From Nissolia schottii (lineage: Eukaryota > Streptophyta > Magnoliopsida > Fabales > Fabaceae): a stretch of DNA of 64,000 nucleotides. Below are positions 25,112-38,308 of the stretch, one piece after another. The notes below the pieces were generated by a model. The model was given only the letters and a program-made list of their open reading frames with translations. It was not told the origin of the DNA and made no database searches. Location of the stretch: NCBI GenBank assembly GCA_003254905.1, contig QANU01085255.1:397268-461267 (forward strand), given 5' to 3'. Within the stretch, counting starts at the first letter, position 1. The number at the start of each line of letters is the position of its first letter. The position numbers and the translations under genes are program-made.

Positions 25112-25378
25112 TGTGAGACTTTGTTCTTTCATTTTTGTGTCAGACTCTCATTGCACTGAATAGTCAAAATTAGCTTAAGTAGCATTAAGCTTTTCCATCC
25201 ATGTTGTGCTGATTACAATGTAATACTCTGTCAGCATCAAGTAAGAAAATTGGAAATTCGTTGTTGATTTGCTGAACCATTTTGCTGAGGTTTCTGACCC
25301 TGGGGCAAATACGATTAATCTATATTGCTAAATATTCAGAAGAGTCCAGGAAACAAAGGGTAACGTTATTTCAATAAT
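25112..25378. other. Intergenic between the copia element and a MITE
   Basis: Nothing recognised. Confidence 0.5.
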
Positions 25379-25518
25379 AAATTTTTATAACATACATGAA
25401 TAATATACAAAAATACAATAAGATGTGAGTGTTGTAGTAGAATACAATAATTATGTAGAGCTCATGTACACTCAAATGTTGTATTTTAGTACATTATTCA
25501 TGTATGTTATCAAAATTT
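25379..25518. mobile_element. Short palindromic MITE, 140 bp
   Basis: The left arm AAATTTTTATAACATACATG continues into AATAAT-TACA-AAATACAA. The right arm is its near-perfect reverse complement (ATTATTCATGTATGTTAT at about 25494-25511). Arms are about 45 bp, with a loop of about 50 bp. No coding capacity; superfamily not determined. Confidence 0.75.
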
Positions 25519-27885
25519 CTTGTTCAAGAAGCATTACCTAAAAATAAATGGCTAATGAGATTGAGGCCATATAAACCAACCCCCCCCCCCAATCTATCGA
25601 AAAGATCAATCCAAAACTCCAAGAGCTCAGACCAAAAAAAAAAAAAAAAAACCAAGAGCGATAGTTTCAATTTTTTTGTAGGGTTTGTTATTGCTAAGTG
25701 TTTATATCAAGCTTAAAAATCACTTCTCCTAAAAACTTAAGTTGATGTAAAAATATAATTTTAATAATTTTATATTATATCTTTTTACAATAGACATATG
25801 CACTTCTACAAGAAGGCATACAATAAGCTGTCTAATTTTGAGCTTATAAAAGCTTTCAATAAATATGGTAATGCTACAACTTTTCCACCAAAAGCGTTCT
25901 TCACTCGGACTAGTCAGTGTTAATTCAACTCCTTACCGTCCAGCACTAGACCTTCTCCCGACCTTTCATGTTAATCAAAGCCACACCATAACAAAGTTCG
26001 TGCATTGCAATATATTACCCTCTGTGTACGATTTGTAAATGTATCCCTAACCATTGTTTTAGAGGGGGAGGGGGCTGAAACATTACTAGGGTTTTGATCT
26101 ACAAATTTGGTTTGAACTACATTGGCAATAGAATTGTGCTTTCAAATCAGCATCGCTTATTGCGCCTGTTTCCCAATGGTTTTCAAATGCGACACAAGAA
26201 AGCATCAAATGTCGGATTGTTAAATTATGTATGCATTTGTACCTTTCGAAAATAATGGAAAACATAGGATTCAATTGTTCACTGCTTCTATCAAAAATAG
26301 AATTGACTACGAATTCAAGTAATAGCACATGATTTCAAAATATCATACGATTTTCCGGATCTAAATAAAGCAGGTTAAACAAATTATAATGTAACTCCGG
26401 GCAAAGGACCAAACAGCACAAATTCAGAGGTAAAGAAATAAATCAAGAACCATTTCGTGCATAATTAGTTGATACAGCATTACAATAATCCAAACTAGAA
26501 ACGGAGTATCGCTAAAAATCCGAGAGCTGCCACTGCCTCCAAGCCCATTTTAAGACTTCCGAAACAGGATTTTAATAGAAATCCTACAGTGTCAACCACA
26601 AAACAAAACAAAAATTAAAGATCCTGCCAAACAATATATTGCACCAAAGCCAAAAGTAATCCGAGACCGTCAAAGTTAACATTGTTTATTAAAAAGCAGT
26701 AATAATAAAATAGTGTACCTATACACACACACACAAAAATTATAGTAACCCCACGACGTATTGAATGAATAAATAATAAACAGAAATGAATAACCAGACT
26801 CATTAACCCAAAAATCAACCGTGGAGAAATATAATATTTATTGTTGTCCTTAAAATTAGTGGTAACTTATATCTAAGATTTACTATTGAAAGAATTGCAA
26901 GTGACTGCAATAACAGCTATTCAATAAGTCATTTAAGAGGCAAGTGACCACGGCTGATATGAAGCCTGATACTGATAATCAGTTACAAAATCACAATGCA
27001 AAGAGGATGAACATTAAACAAAATGAAACAAATCATTACACAATGACCAGAAACCAGAATATTATTCTGTGTATATATAATGCTCAACTGCCACAAAATA
27101 TAAATGCACGAAGAAATGAAGCGACACTATTTAAAGATCTTATGAGAGAGAGAAACAGCATTATACACATCAGAAGGAATTTCCCAGCATTATAAAAGAA
27201 AGATGAATATCAAACTACCAAGATAAAGCCCAGCCAAACTTATTTCCATTGAATCATTCCCATCAAATCTGTATATCCACGAGGTCGGTTAAAACCAAAA
27301 GGAAAAATTTACAATACCAATAAATAAGGGATATAGATCAATGTAATTGTCAGTCAGAGTTCCATTCTCCGTACTTCTAAGAGAGAACACTCAACTAAGA
27401 TCTACCTGCCAATTATATCATGATAGCATCTGCGCAATTGATATCTTAAATCTCAACACAGCTTGCTTCCACTAATCCAGAACTACATAGAACCAGGGGA
27501 AAAAAATGAGTTCTAACATTATGAGAAAAGCAAACAATGTCCTATTATATGAAAAGAAAAAAAAACTATGAAATTGAGTATAAAATGAAGAAAAACACTT
27601 AAATCTAGTTCTGACAATACTTAAGACATTTTCATGCTCACATAATGGACAACGTTGTCGTTATCAGCCAATTAAACTATAACAAAGAAAGCAAGCAAAA
27701 GGGAATCTTTAATAATTACCAGCTGCAGCAACAAATTACACTTCTTGGGAGTTCATTAGGTAGCCAAATGGACAGTTTTGTCGCAAATTAGTTGCATCAC
27801 CATTGGCAACACAGAAATTGTTTTCGTCAATTTCTGACTTGGCTTTACCACGGCAATGGTAAGTAATATAATATAGCACACTAGT
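25519..27885. other. Intergenic and 3' flank of the NOT4 gene
   Basis: A C-run (25580-25590) and a poly-A run (about 25634-25651) are present. The ORFs here show no family features. The part nearest 27885 should contain the 3' UTR of the minus-strand NOT4 gene, but its end cannot be fixed from sequence alone. Confidence 0.5.
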
Positions 27886-30800
27886 TCAAATCCCAAATGT
27901 CCTGTTGTATAGATCCCCAGAATTCGGCATCCAATACTTCGAATCATCATACCCTCTATAAAACTTGTCAAATCCAAGTCTTTCAGTTCTTAAAAGCTCC
28001 GCCACACCCAGATCATTTCCATTCTGCACTTCATTCCAACCATTCCATTGCCCATTTGACAAGACTGCATTTCTAGACTGCTGGAGAGACAACTGAGGAA
28101 ATGGGGCCATATTACTGACTTGTGATTGATCTAACCTTGAAGAAATGCCATAAGAATCACTAAGCTGAGAGAAGGTATTCCCAATTTCAGAAAATCGAAG
28201 GTTTTGTTGCGGAGAGAGAGATCTTTGCATCAATAGTTGAAGTCTGGCATCATTTTCAAAGTAATTTACTTGTGGAGGGTAATTGGAATGCATGTCCAGT
28301 GCTGGGGTGTTTAGTGCACCTTGAAGTCTCCCCTTACCAACTGCCAAAATAGCAGGATCCATAAATTCAATGTCACCTGCACCACCACTATTTCCAGTTG
28401 AGGGTGTCTGATATGAATTTCTCAGTAACGAAGAAGAGTCCAGAAATGAATTCCCTGTCAAAAAGAATAACAATTATATTCAACCAACATCCAGAAAGGT
28501 ATTTCGAAGTCAACAGAAAATCACTAACCAGAAATGGAGTCAAAAGACTGCCCAATTCTCTCATGAGAGGAAAAACCAGGAGGTGGGGACCTGCTTGGAA
28601 CTGAAAAACCTGGTGGTGCTGAAACTTGAGCTCTTGAAGCGGCTGAAAACCATAATAAAATAGGATCATTAGATGCTTATACAAAGATATAACAGCTCTA
28701 AGAGATTTTATGCTACTTTAAACTCGGAGACAAATTTTATTCAAAATCAGTCTAGAAATCACCACACAATTGAAAAAGAGTATGTTATCGAAACACTTAA
28801 TAGTGTGACCTGTTCACACTTTTCCACTCTCAGTGATTCATCCATATTTAAGCTATTGCCATTCTCTCAACCATAATGTAAACTCCATTTTCTACTCTAC
28901 ACAAATACAATTTTGAGATTTTCTAAATTGGTAACACATCTAGCTCCCAAGTCCCAAGTATAGGCACTAGCTAGTTCCATTAAATCCTACCAAAAGTGAT
29001 TACTTTTTAAAATACAGTTAAATCAACAAGAAGCATCTTCAAGCAAAAATGACACAACATCATGTGTAATGGAAACAATTAGCCTAAGTACCAATGATGA
29101 GAAATACATACATACAAAACTACAGAAGCAATTTTCAGGAAGATATTAATACTCACCAGAAAGCTTGTTAGAAGAAGCAGCAAAATGACCACAGCCTAGA
29201 TTTTCGGATTCCTCGAGATTATTGGCAACAAAGCCATTTGCAATACCAAACTTATCCACAGATAAGTCTCTATCTGCAAAATCCTGTATGAGTGACCGGC
29301 TCTTCAAAAATTGTTGGCTGGTATCATACGATGGATGTACATCAAAGGCTTGGATGTTGGATTCTTCCTGCCTTGCAAAAGAAAATCTTGATTGACTGTT
29401 ACTTTGAACTTTCCAAGAACTAGATTTCTTTAGTGTATCATTGTGGTCATCATTGTTTTCACCCAACAACTTGGCCAAATTCAGAGGTGATGTTAGTGAG
29501 TCATCCCAGGCATCAAACTCCATGGACAATATATTCGAAATTATACTACTCTCACCCATATCCATAGCTGCATCACTTCCAGTATTACCTGCTTCACTAA
29601 CTAATCTTTCAGTGCATTGCTCATTTCTTTCATCATGAAGCAGTCCATTGGAGCCAGTGCTGAGCAATTTCTGAGGGTGTCCATTACTTAAAATGTTTGA
29701 TGCATGTAAAAGAGAGTCACCCCCAACTTTCTCACCTGCAGATAGAAAACCAGCATTCTCAACTGTACAAGGTTCACCATGTTGAAGAGGATGGGGACTA
29801 GAATGATTTGAGACATGACGGAAACTCGCTGACTTTGGCATATAAGAGTGACAATCAATTTCTGGATCCTTGAGTCTTTGATTATCAAAAGATGTTACAT
29901 CATCTTCTACTTCATCACTACCAGATACAAGAGGTTCAGAATCCAATCTCAAATCACACTGATCCTTTGAATTATAAACCCCATTATCTGATGTAGCAGC
30001 TTTACCAGTGGCATTTGTAATTATTGCACCTCTTAATTTGTCAGCATTATTCTTTGATGCTTGAGATTGAGGAGATTTAACCAAAACATAATCAGGAGGT
30101 GGGCTACTTGATTTAGTCAGGCTGTAGTGTTCATTTTGGGCATTTTTATGAATGTTAACTGAGGACAACTCAGAGGACAAATTCTGAATTTCTTTGTGGG
30201 CAGCAATAATTGTCTCCTCAGGACCAGAGCAGCATGACTGTGCAGACGTGCCAAAAGAATTTGTGGTGTTCGTTGTAACACATCTGCCTCTATCACTATC
30301 TCTGGCTAATTGTACAGAAGACAACTGGTTGTTCAAATTCACAGGTGCAAGAGAAACATCAGAAGCCAAAGTTTTTTCACTAGAACTAGACAGGCTATCC
30401 ATGCTGTTGTACTGTTTAATAGGTTTCAACAACTCATTTTTTACTCTAGGTGTCATACTATGACTCCCATCACTTGACAGTGGCCTCTTTGTCACTTCAC
30501 TATGCAATGAAGCCTGAATTGTCCCTGCAACAGCTGAGGAAAATGGAAGTGTGCTGCTGATTGTATCAGGTTTGGACTTGGAAAGTCCATTTGGACATAG
30601 TATACCTCCAGCATTGGGCTGACAATTAGAAGCCCGTGTGCCCCTAGCAAAGACATAGGTTGAGACATTAATTTTCTTTAAATTACTTAAAGCTTCAAAG
30701 CCAAGTACAAAACTAAACAATACCATGCAGAAACTGGAAGAGATGCAGGCCTCCCAGAACTTCCATTTGGAGGTGAACCTCTTACAATGCTAGCAGAATT

Positions 30801-33800
30801 CTGCTCCAAATATTAAAATAAAAATTAGTAAGCACCTTCACATTGAGCTAAAGAGTACAAAATGTAAATTTCCCAGGAGTTTATTAATCTGACAAAATCA
30901 ACTAAACATCAAATTACAATACAAAATGATAGGGTGAAGAGCAAACACCCAAAAGAGGAGGCAATACAATAAACTGAACAAAACAAGAGTTGAAGGAAGG
31001 TCTTACACTTGGAGCATTTTTCACAATGGGTTTTCCTGAAGAAATATTTGTGCAATCGTCCAACGGAGGTGGCAATACATTCCCTGAACGACGTTGCATA
31101 TTGTTTGCAGCACCAGTAATTTGTTGAACACGACTTCTTCAAAAAAACAGAGCAGGTGACTACACCAATATATGAAAAGCACTACATGCAGTTCAAGAAT
31201 GAGAGAATGTGCAAATAGAGAAAGCGCACTTTATGGACAAATTATGGACATGCTATCTGATTTATGTTCGTGGACCTTTTCTAAGTCCATTAGAAAAAAT
31301 AGATGAATTTTAACTACCTGCAAAAAAGCTTGGTTTAAGCTTGGCAATTTCACTTGACAATTTTTACTACACCATCTTTGCCTTATTCATTATTTCTCCT
31401 TGATTTTCTAAGAGGGTGGACTTCTAAGGTTTCAAGTTACAAACATTTAATTATAGCCAAACAAATATTCCAGATATGCATAAGCATTTAAATTTTCACC
31501 TATGATTCGCATAGAATTCCACATCATTAAAAAAATAAAGTAAATCTGTCGATGTTAACTAAAAATAGATCTAATGCGTAATATCATGAACAGGGACAAT
31601 AAATATTTGTCTTAAAAGATAAAAGCAAAGCATTCTCCAGCATATAATCATAATACGCAATTTCAAAACAGTTTTACCTTTCAACTGAATCATAAGACCT
31701 TGTTTATTTGAGCATTTATTAGGTAAAACAATTTTTTAATTAACAGTAAAAATTGAGATAGATAGATAATTTTGTCACAAAAAGAAAAAAGGAAGCTAAA
31801 ACCTAAAGACAATAAAGACAATTTGTTTTAATGCTTTTCTCATGAGCTGAAGAATGTAACTTCTGAGGGGAAAACAAACTTAAAAAGAAGGTGCATCATA
31901 CAATCACACCTATTTAAGCTGAAACAAACATGTCCTAAGCCTCATATAAAATTCAATTAAGATAAGAAAATTACCAAGTATGTGCTGAAATTTCATCTTT
32001 ATGAAACTAACTTATTGGGAGCCAATCTCAGGCAGCATATATAGCCTTTTACAAAAAAATGTTTAATATAAGAAAATTACCTAGTGTACGCTGAAATTAT
32101 CTCATCTTTAGTGAAGCTATCTTCTTGAGAACCAATCTCATGCAGATATAGACAATCCGGGTTGATGCAAGGCTGGTCATCAAGATCTACCCTCAATTAA
32201 AAGCATAATTAAGGCGCGAGTTAAAAATCTATAGGAATAGTAAATGTTCAAACCATATTTCGAAGCCATGCATGACAATATTTTGTGGTTCCAAAACAAG
32301 CCCTGCAAATGTACAAACCAAGAATGGGAACTAATTAGCAAGAGTTGTGCCCAAACATCCGATAAATGAAAAGGTACATTTAAATACAAATATTGGTACC
32401 TTAAAGGTCTACCCTCCAAAACAAATCCATGTACATTTTGAATACAACGAATGGCTTCTTCTTCCTTTGAATAAGTAATATATCTGAAACAAATTTAAAA
32501 AAAAAAAAGATAAATAATGGAAGTAGTCAATGCTTTGTACACAAATTTCTTTTCATATTTCTTCTATCCGGGAAAAAATGGCATGGTTGCCGGTCATTTT
32601 TTTTCCTTCCAGTGTTTAATGAGAAAAAATTTTTGAAAAGCAGAAACTATTCAAACCCTTAAACTATCTAATTCCACTGGATGGCAATAAAATCGAAAGC
32701 ACAAAAGGCCAATTTACATTAGCAACCAATTTGACAAGCTACTACCAAAAACCTTAATGGTAGTTAATGGCAGAACATGACACGTAGTGGATACGGTAGC
32801 TTTTTATTGATGTGAAAGAGAGAGAGAGAGAAGATTAGAAAGAGAGGATAAGGTATCCTCACAAGTAAAAAAGCAAAAGAAAACATGTGGGTCCTAAGAG
32901 CTTGGGCCATGTAACAGGGCTGCATACCATTCTCTCTGCATAACTACGAGAGAATCACCTCTAAAATGACCATTTCAAGAACACAGCAAAGAAGTAATTA
33001 TTACAAAACACAATATACTCATGGTGACTTGTGAACAAGAATAGAGATACAATATAACAAAAAATTCTACATGTACACAAACAGCTGTTGTGTGCAATGC
33101 TCTCTGCCAAAGTGATTTCTAATCCCAAAATCAGTTTGTGGCTGTCAACGAACATAAAAGTCCCTAGTTTGTGCAGACCAGTGGATGTTGGAAGGTTATG
33201 GAGTTAGTGAGGTTAAACCAGGGAAATCAGCTTCCAATAGAGTAGCAGCCACTATGAGCCACTAGCATTCCAGAGAACTAAATACTCAGCTATGTTGCTT
33301 TTGACATTTGAAGAGAACTAAACTTACACACTGCATGTATTGTTTGGAAACTGCTGAACAACACCAGCTGCAGTCCGCGACATTGACACTTTTAAGATCT
33401 TCCCATACTGACTAAAATACTCTCGCCGCTGGAGAAGCTGCATAAATGGAAAAAAAAAACAAAGGTACTCTGAGAAGAGAAAAATGAAATGAGACTAGGA
33501 ACAAATATGTGTGCACACAATGGCAACAATTGAAAACAGATTACGTAGAGATTTTACATCTTCATCTGCAAGATTGAGAGGCAATCCCACTATGTAAACA
33601 AGGTTCCTCTGAATCACTCGCACACTGCTGAGCGGCTTCCGTCCTTCAGATGGCTTGGACTTTGTTTTCTGGTTCTTCATCTTTCTTTCCGTATGGACTT
33701 CAGTCATCAATCTATGGAAAGATATCATCGACAAGAGAAACATATAATAAAAAAGGGCCCAAATTTGTTTAACAAAAGCAAGCTTCAGACATAAAAAAAG

Positions 33801-34565
33801 ACCTAAGAGACAAAAAGTTCAATAACAGATATTTTCCTCTATTCTATATCAAACAGAGAGATATTTAAAAGAAGAAATGGAGGAGATAGTAATAAAATAT
33901 CTTATTGAAAGATATAGGTTTAAGATATAGTCATTCAAATATGTCCCAACAATGCAAGCCTACAGAAATGTACTGTTAACAGAATAACCTCTCACAGTTG
34001 GCAGCCATCCCAACAATCTTTTCCTTGTCATACGGAGAACGACATGCAGGGCATCGCCCCGCTGTGTCATCCTTCTCAGCCATTTCCATTATGTGATGCC
34101 AACACCAAACACAAATCTACAATCAAGGAGAGATGAAATTGGTATTCATCAATATGAGTGGTTATGAATGATATCGGGAAACAACATCATCTATATCATG
34201 TTGATTTACAACAGACAAATAAGTAACAATTCCTCTAACCAGTAAAAAAGATTCTCACTGGCACTACATATTGAAAGTAACCATGGTATTTAAATTAACA
34301 AGTAACAATGTAACGTGTTGTGTGATCAGATCAACAATATATATCACCTTGAAGGGTCATAGGCTGCATAAATAGGACTATGAATGAAAAAGGATAGGGA
34401 GGCATGAACAAACAATTTGAAGAGAGGAAAATATATAGCCCACAAAACTAATTGATTGAAGTAGAATAAAACCTCGTAACCACATTTGCATGGTTTCAAC
34501 TGCTGATCAGTCAAATCCATCTCTTCTGCACAGAGAGGGCAAGTCCTTTCTCCTTCGTCACTCAT
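27886..34565 (-). CDS. NOT4: CCR4-NOT transcription complex subunit 4 (NOT4)-like RING E3 ubiquitin ligase
   Basis: Twelve coding exons on the minus strand: 34473-34565, 33989-34116, 33558-33711, 33328-33437, 32400-32483, 32254-32302, 32081-32172, 31007-31136, 30724-30800, 29157-30643, 28529-28642 and 27886-28454. Junctions are GT-AG and the sum is 3087 nt, giving 1028 residues. A C4C4 RING lies at residues 9-58: CPLC, CKCG, ICVWCW, then CPAC. A basic linker carrying ERKMKNQKTKSKPSEGRK follows, then an RRM (about 100-190; NLVYIVGLPLNLADED, SVYITY, GRPLRACFGT). A C3H1 finger (C-x8-C-x4-C-x3-H, about 198-216) follows, with TKYCHAW at its start and CLYLHEIG at its end. The remaining 800 residues are low-complexity, Ser/Asn rich and probably disordered. 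RING-RRM-C3H is the NOT4 signature; NOT4 is the E3 of the CCR4-NOT complex, linked to mRNA decay and translational quality control. The long tail is larger than in yeast NOT4 but usual in plants. The start ATG opens the conserved RING exon. Confidence 0.93.
31966..32046 (-). pseudogene. Degenerate duplicate of NOT4 coding exon 7
   Basis: On the minus strand this intronic stretch aligns with the 3' two thirds of exon 7 (32081-32172), including GAGATTGG, CAT/CTAAAGATGA, TTTCAG and the donor GGTAATTTTC. It contains small indels and in-frame stops (for example CCCAATAAG), so inclusion would truncate the protein. It lies in the intron immediately after exon 7, about 35 bp away. Confidence 0.8.
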
Positions 34566-34571
34566 GATTGT

Positions 34572-35345
34572 GCTGCATGACGTTAGTAAACAAGGAAACA
34601 CATGTCATTGTCAAACAAACACCGTGACAAGACGTGGGCATAATAAATCACAAACGTAAGCCTAATTTTTTTTCCTTAAAATGTTTTGGAATAAAAAAGA
34701 GTAACCCAACAACAGCTATTGCATTGAAAATTATCATCTACCCCTTAATGCAACAATTTCAATATTGAAGTTTTACACTGTCTCACAGTGACTATAGGAC
34801 ACTGTAACCGCAAAAGTTTCAGAACCCAACAAAAATGCACTTTTAAGATATCAAATTTTAACGTAGGTAGACAACACAACCAGAGAAGTGAAATGCAATC
34901 ATAAAACACAGCTTTAATTCAAATACATATATCCAAGTTCAAAAACAAATATGCTGAAGTACATCCCTGAGATACTGGAGATCAACTAAACACTAATCAA
35001 AACCTACAATCAGACAAACAAATCAGATTATCAGGCAAACGTAGACCTAAACCACAATTATTGAGCTAACAAAATCGAAATCCAACATGTAACAGTAGCA
35101 ACCGAAAAAACACAGCTGGATTACCAATCTAAGCATCAAAACAACAAATCCTCAAGTGATAACGACGATCGATGATACCAACAGCAAAACAAAATCCGCC
35201 AATCCGTTAGGGATCTAGAAAAATTAAAATTGGATTCGATAGAGGAATCAGGGTGAGGGATTGAAGCTCCACGACTTACAGTGGTGAGATCGGGGAAGAA
35301 CACGAAAACTGTGAGGAGGAGATTGTTCGAGAAGGTGCACGCACG
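34572..35345 (-). promoter_or_regulatory. NOT4 5' leader with a UTR intron
   Basis: Minus-strand acceptor ATGCAG just upstream of the start codon leaves a 7-nt leader (34566-34572) joined to the first coding exon. A good donor CACT|GTAAGT at 35280/35279 suggests a leader intron 34573-35279. The first exon would then run from about 35345 down to 35280. Leader introns are usual for this gene class. The transcription start was not determined. Confidence 0.55.
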
Positions 35346-37251
35346 ATAATGACGACGCAGAGAAGGAGCGAGAGGGCTAGCAAAGGGGTAAGAGGGGCAG
35401 AGAAAGCCACAAGGTGTCTTTTAAATGAGAGAGAGGATTGCAAGGCTTTGTTTGGATGGGCCTCTTTTTTTTTTCATTTCCTTGCTGCTTGTTTCTCTGC
35501 GCGTCGCTGTCAACGTAAGTATTCTACCTCTTCTTAATGCCCTCGTTTTTCCGTGTAATTACCGCAATGTGCCCTTTTGCCCCTCCTTACTCGATTCCTT
35601 CCGTTGCAGGGGTGTTAAAAAAACCCGTGGACCGGTTTTTCACCCTAACCAAACCAGAGTAACTGAAGTTCATTCAGCTTTAGAGAACTGGCTTCTTATG
35701 TCTAGAATGACAGAGTTTTGTTATTTCTAGTGACTAGTGATTTGTCACGGAACCTCACAATTCATTTGTCCACATCTTAAAAATAGTCACATCCATTGAT
35801 TTCTCATCATTGATTAATTAGGTTGAGCTCATTTATATTAACTAAATATTTAAATTTTTTTCGTCACCTATTTTAGAGAAAAATATTTCTTCTAAACAAT
35901 TTTTTATTAATAACTCGTTTAGATTGATATATAATAAAAATGGTTTTTTAATAAAACTTTTTTTTAGTAAAGATATTTTTTTAATAAAACAAATAAAAAA
36001 TACTTTAAATTGCATTTAAACACTCTTAAAAGTATAAAAGTATTTTTTATTATAAAAAAGTACTTTACTTAAATAAATAAAAAAACAATCCAAACAAACC
36101 CTAAATCTTTCTTAATTTAAATTTTGAATTTTACTAAATTTATTTCACTTAAACTCACTATATCTTTTCTAATTTAAAATTAACATTTTCTCACCTCTAA
36201 CATTTAAAATATAAAAAAATAAGATTAATAAATTTAAAATAATTTATGTGCATAGCACAAATATTCAACTAATATATATATATATATACCATAAATAATA
36301 AATAAATTAAAGATGAAATATCACAGAAGAAAAACTCAATTAAAAAATTTTTATTCCCGTGGTGTATATATATGTATTGTGAGTGAGGATAGATTTTCTT
36401 TTTGTTTGGGTTCTAATGTTGTTTCCTTTATCATCACTAACATGAGTTAAGCTTTCCTTTGTTTCATTTATTAAATTAAAAAAGGAGTATATTGGATGGG
36501 ACAAAATAGAATAAGTTTTATCTATAGTAGTGAAAACTGTATCGTATTGGCTGATGAATTAATCTAGTAACCGATTTAAGTGAGCTAGCGGATCAGTTCA
36601 AGTAATTATGTTTCATCCAATTTTTTTACTCACTGTATTCGGGCAAAAGTAAAATTCAATCTGGGAGTTTAAAGTATTTGGGTGTATTACAAGCTTTTAA
36701 TAAGGTGACTGAGCATTTTGAAATATGAACGGTGACACTGACTTTTAAATATGTTATCTAGCATTAAGCCCACGTATGAAAGCTTTTTTTTTTTGGTCAA
36801 AACGTATGAAAGCTCTTGTCTGATATATTTCGTTCATATAATTTCTAAGTGTTGCGGCTAAACCACGGGTCTGGCCCCAAATAGGATTTTTTTTTTTTAA
36901 AGTTTATGGATTAGTTATTTTGATTTTTAGTCCATAAGAACTAGTTTCACATGTTTTCAAACTTTAATAACTTTAAATTGATAATATTAATACCCAACAA
37001 AAAAGATAAAATATTAGCCCATGGGCTGACTAAAAAATGGGCTAACATTTTACTTGCCCAAAGTCTGCCCCATTTTTATAGCTTTGACGTTGTGAGTATG
37101 AGAATGGAGGCTTTGGCCATTACCACTAACAGCCTGTTTGGAAACTTTTGTTATGATAGAATTCAATTCAATTCTACTGAGAATTGAATTCTAACATAAA
37201 CTAAATTGAAATCTTATGTTTGGAATGAATAAATTAGGTAGTGTTTGGTAA
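35346..37251. other. Intergenic, upstream of NOT4
   Basis: About 35346-35520 is GC-richer and probably belongs to the NOT4 promoter. The plus-strand ORFs 35349-35730 overlap it and are not supported as genes. The rest is AT-rich, with a (TA)n at about 36273-36287. Confidence 0.5.
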
Positions 37252-38308
37252 GCGTCTAAGCATGGTTAGCAAAATCGCGTGTTAACTCATAAACTCGTAC
37301 GAGTTTACGTTCTTAGGTGGTAAAATCGAATTAACTCGCATGTAAACTCGTTTTTGGATAAACTAGGGTAAACTCGTGTAAACTCGCATAAAATCGCGAG
37401 TTTACTATTGAGTTCACGAGTTTACCAAATTGTGGATTTTTTTTAAGGACAAGGCAAGCAAAACCACGTCGTCGTTTTGCACGTCTCTGAATTTTTAGAT
37501 TTAGGTTGTTTAGTGTTTCAGAATTGTCATTCACAGGTCACAGTTGCGTCTGCAATTGTGCTCCGTCGTGCCATCGTGCTCCGTTGTGCTCCTCCGTCAT
37601 GCTCTGTCGCTAATACATTGTATGCATTCCATCCTTTGCTCAGAGATCTTTCCTACCAGGGTGTGTAGCCTCTGCATCACTATTTGTGTTTTAGTGTTTT
37701 GGATTGGAGACATCATCGTCACATACTCGCTCCTTATGATGCTTAGTACTATGGGACTCGCTGGTATCTTCGGTGTTTATGCTGCTGTATATGTCATCTC
37801 CTAGATATTTGTGTTCTTGAAGGTTCCAGAAACAAAGGGCATGCCCCTCGAAGTCATCACCAAGCTTGACTGAGTGACATCGTTCCAAAAACAAAGGTTG
37901 TCGGCTCGAAGCAGGCTACTTCTGTCAAGAATAAGTGACATTGTTCTTTACATACATTTGCTATGTTGGTTGCTCAACACACCGTCTCTCTCTTGTGCTG
38001 ATAGATTTTGCTTGTCATTAAGTTTATGTGGAGGAGGATGTGTTCTAGTTCAAACATATGTATTATGTATTATGTATGAATTGAACTTAAAAGTCATATA
38101 TTTCATCTTTATTTGTGCTTTGTTATGGAGTTAAAAGTATTTATGAATTTCAAGTTTTATTAAATATATTTTTGTAGCATAATAGTTTTTTAAAATAGTT
38201 TTTTAACATTTTTTAATAATAGGTAAACTTGTACGAGTTTACGATCCGAGTTTACGGAGACTCCACGAGTTTACTTAAACTCTCGAGTTTGATAACCTTG
38301 CGTCTAAG
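37252..38308. mobile_element. Pack-MULE-like TIR element carrying a host gene fragment
   Basis: Element 37261-38299 (1039 bp), flanked by a perfect 9-bp duplication GCGTCTAAG (37252-37260 and 38300-38308). The left end CATGGTTAGCAAAATCGCG pairs with the right end, read inward as AAGGTTATCAAACTCGAG. Both subterminal regions are crowded with repeats of the type CGAGTTTAC / GTAAACTCG (about 37290-37430 and 38222-38290). The 9-bp duplication points to a Mutator-like element; dense subterminal repeats also occur in hAT elements, so the superfamily is probable, not certain. No transposase is present, so it is non-autonomous. Confidence 0.8.
37638..37938 (+). pseudogene. Captured 3' end of a tonoplast monosaccharide transporter (TST/MSSP-like) gene
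   Basis: Inside the TIR element. One frame reads SEIFPTRV, then an FWIGDIIVTYSL segment, GLAGIFGVYA, then an in-frame TAG (about 37802) where the family has Trp, then VFLKVPETKGMPLEVI. After a stop and a frame change comes a tail GSKQATSVKNK ending at TGA 37936-37938. These are the last two transmembrane helices, the PETKG motif and the C-terminus of plant vacuolar sugar/H+ antiporters. The stop, the frame change and the missing N-terminal parts make it a pseudogene fragment. Confidence 0.85.

Noticed and set aside
35349..35730. Plus-strand ORFs near the NOT4 promoter
   Set aside because: They overlap the divergent leader/promoter of NOT4 and show no motif; GC-rich leader DNA gives open frames by chance.
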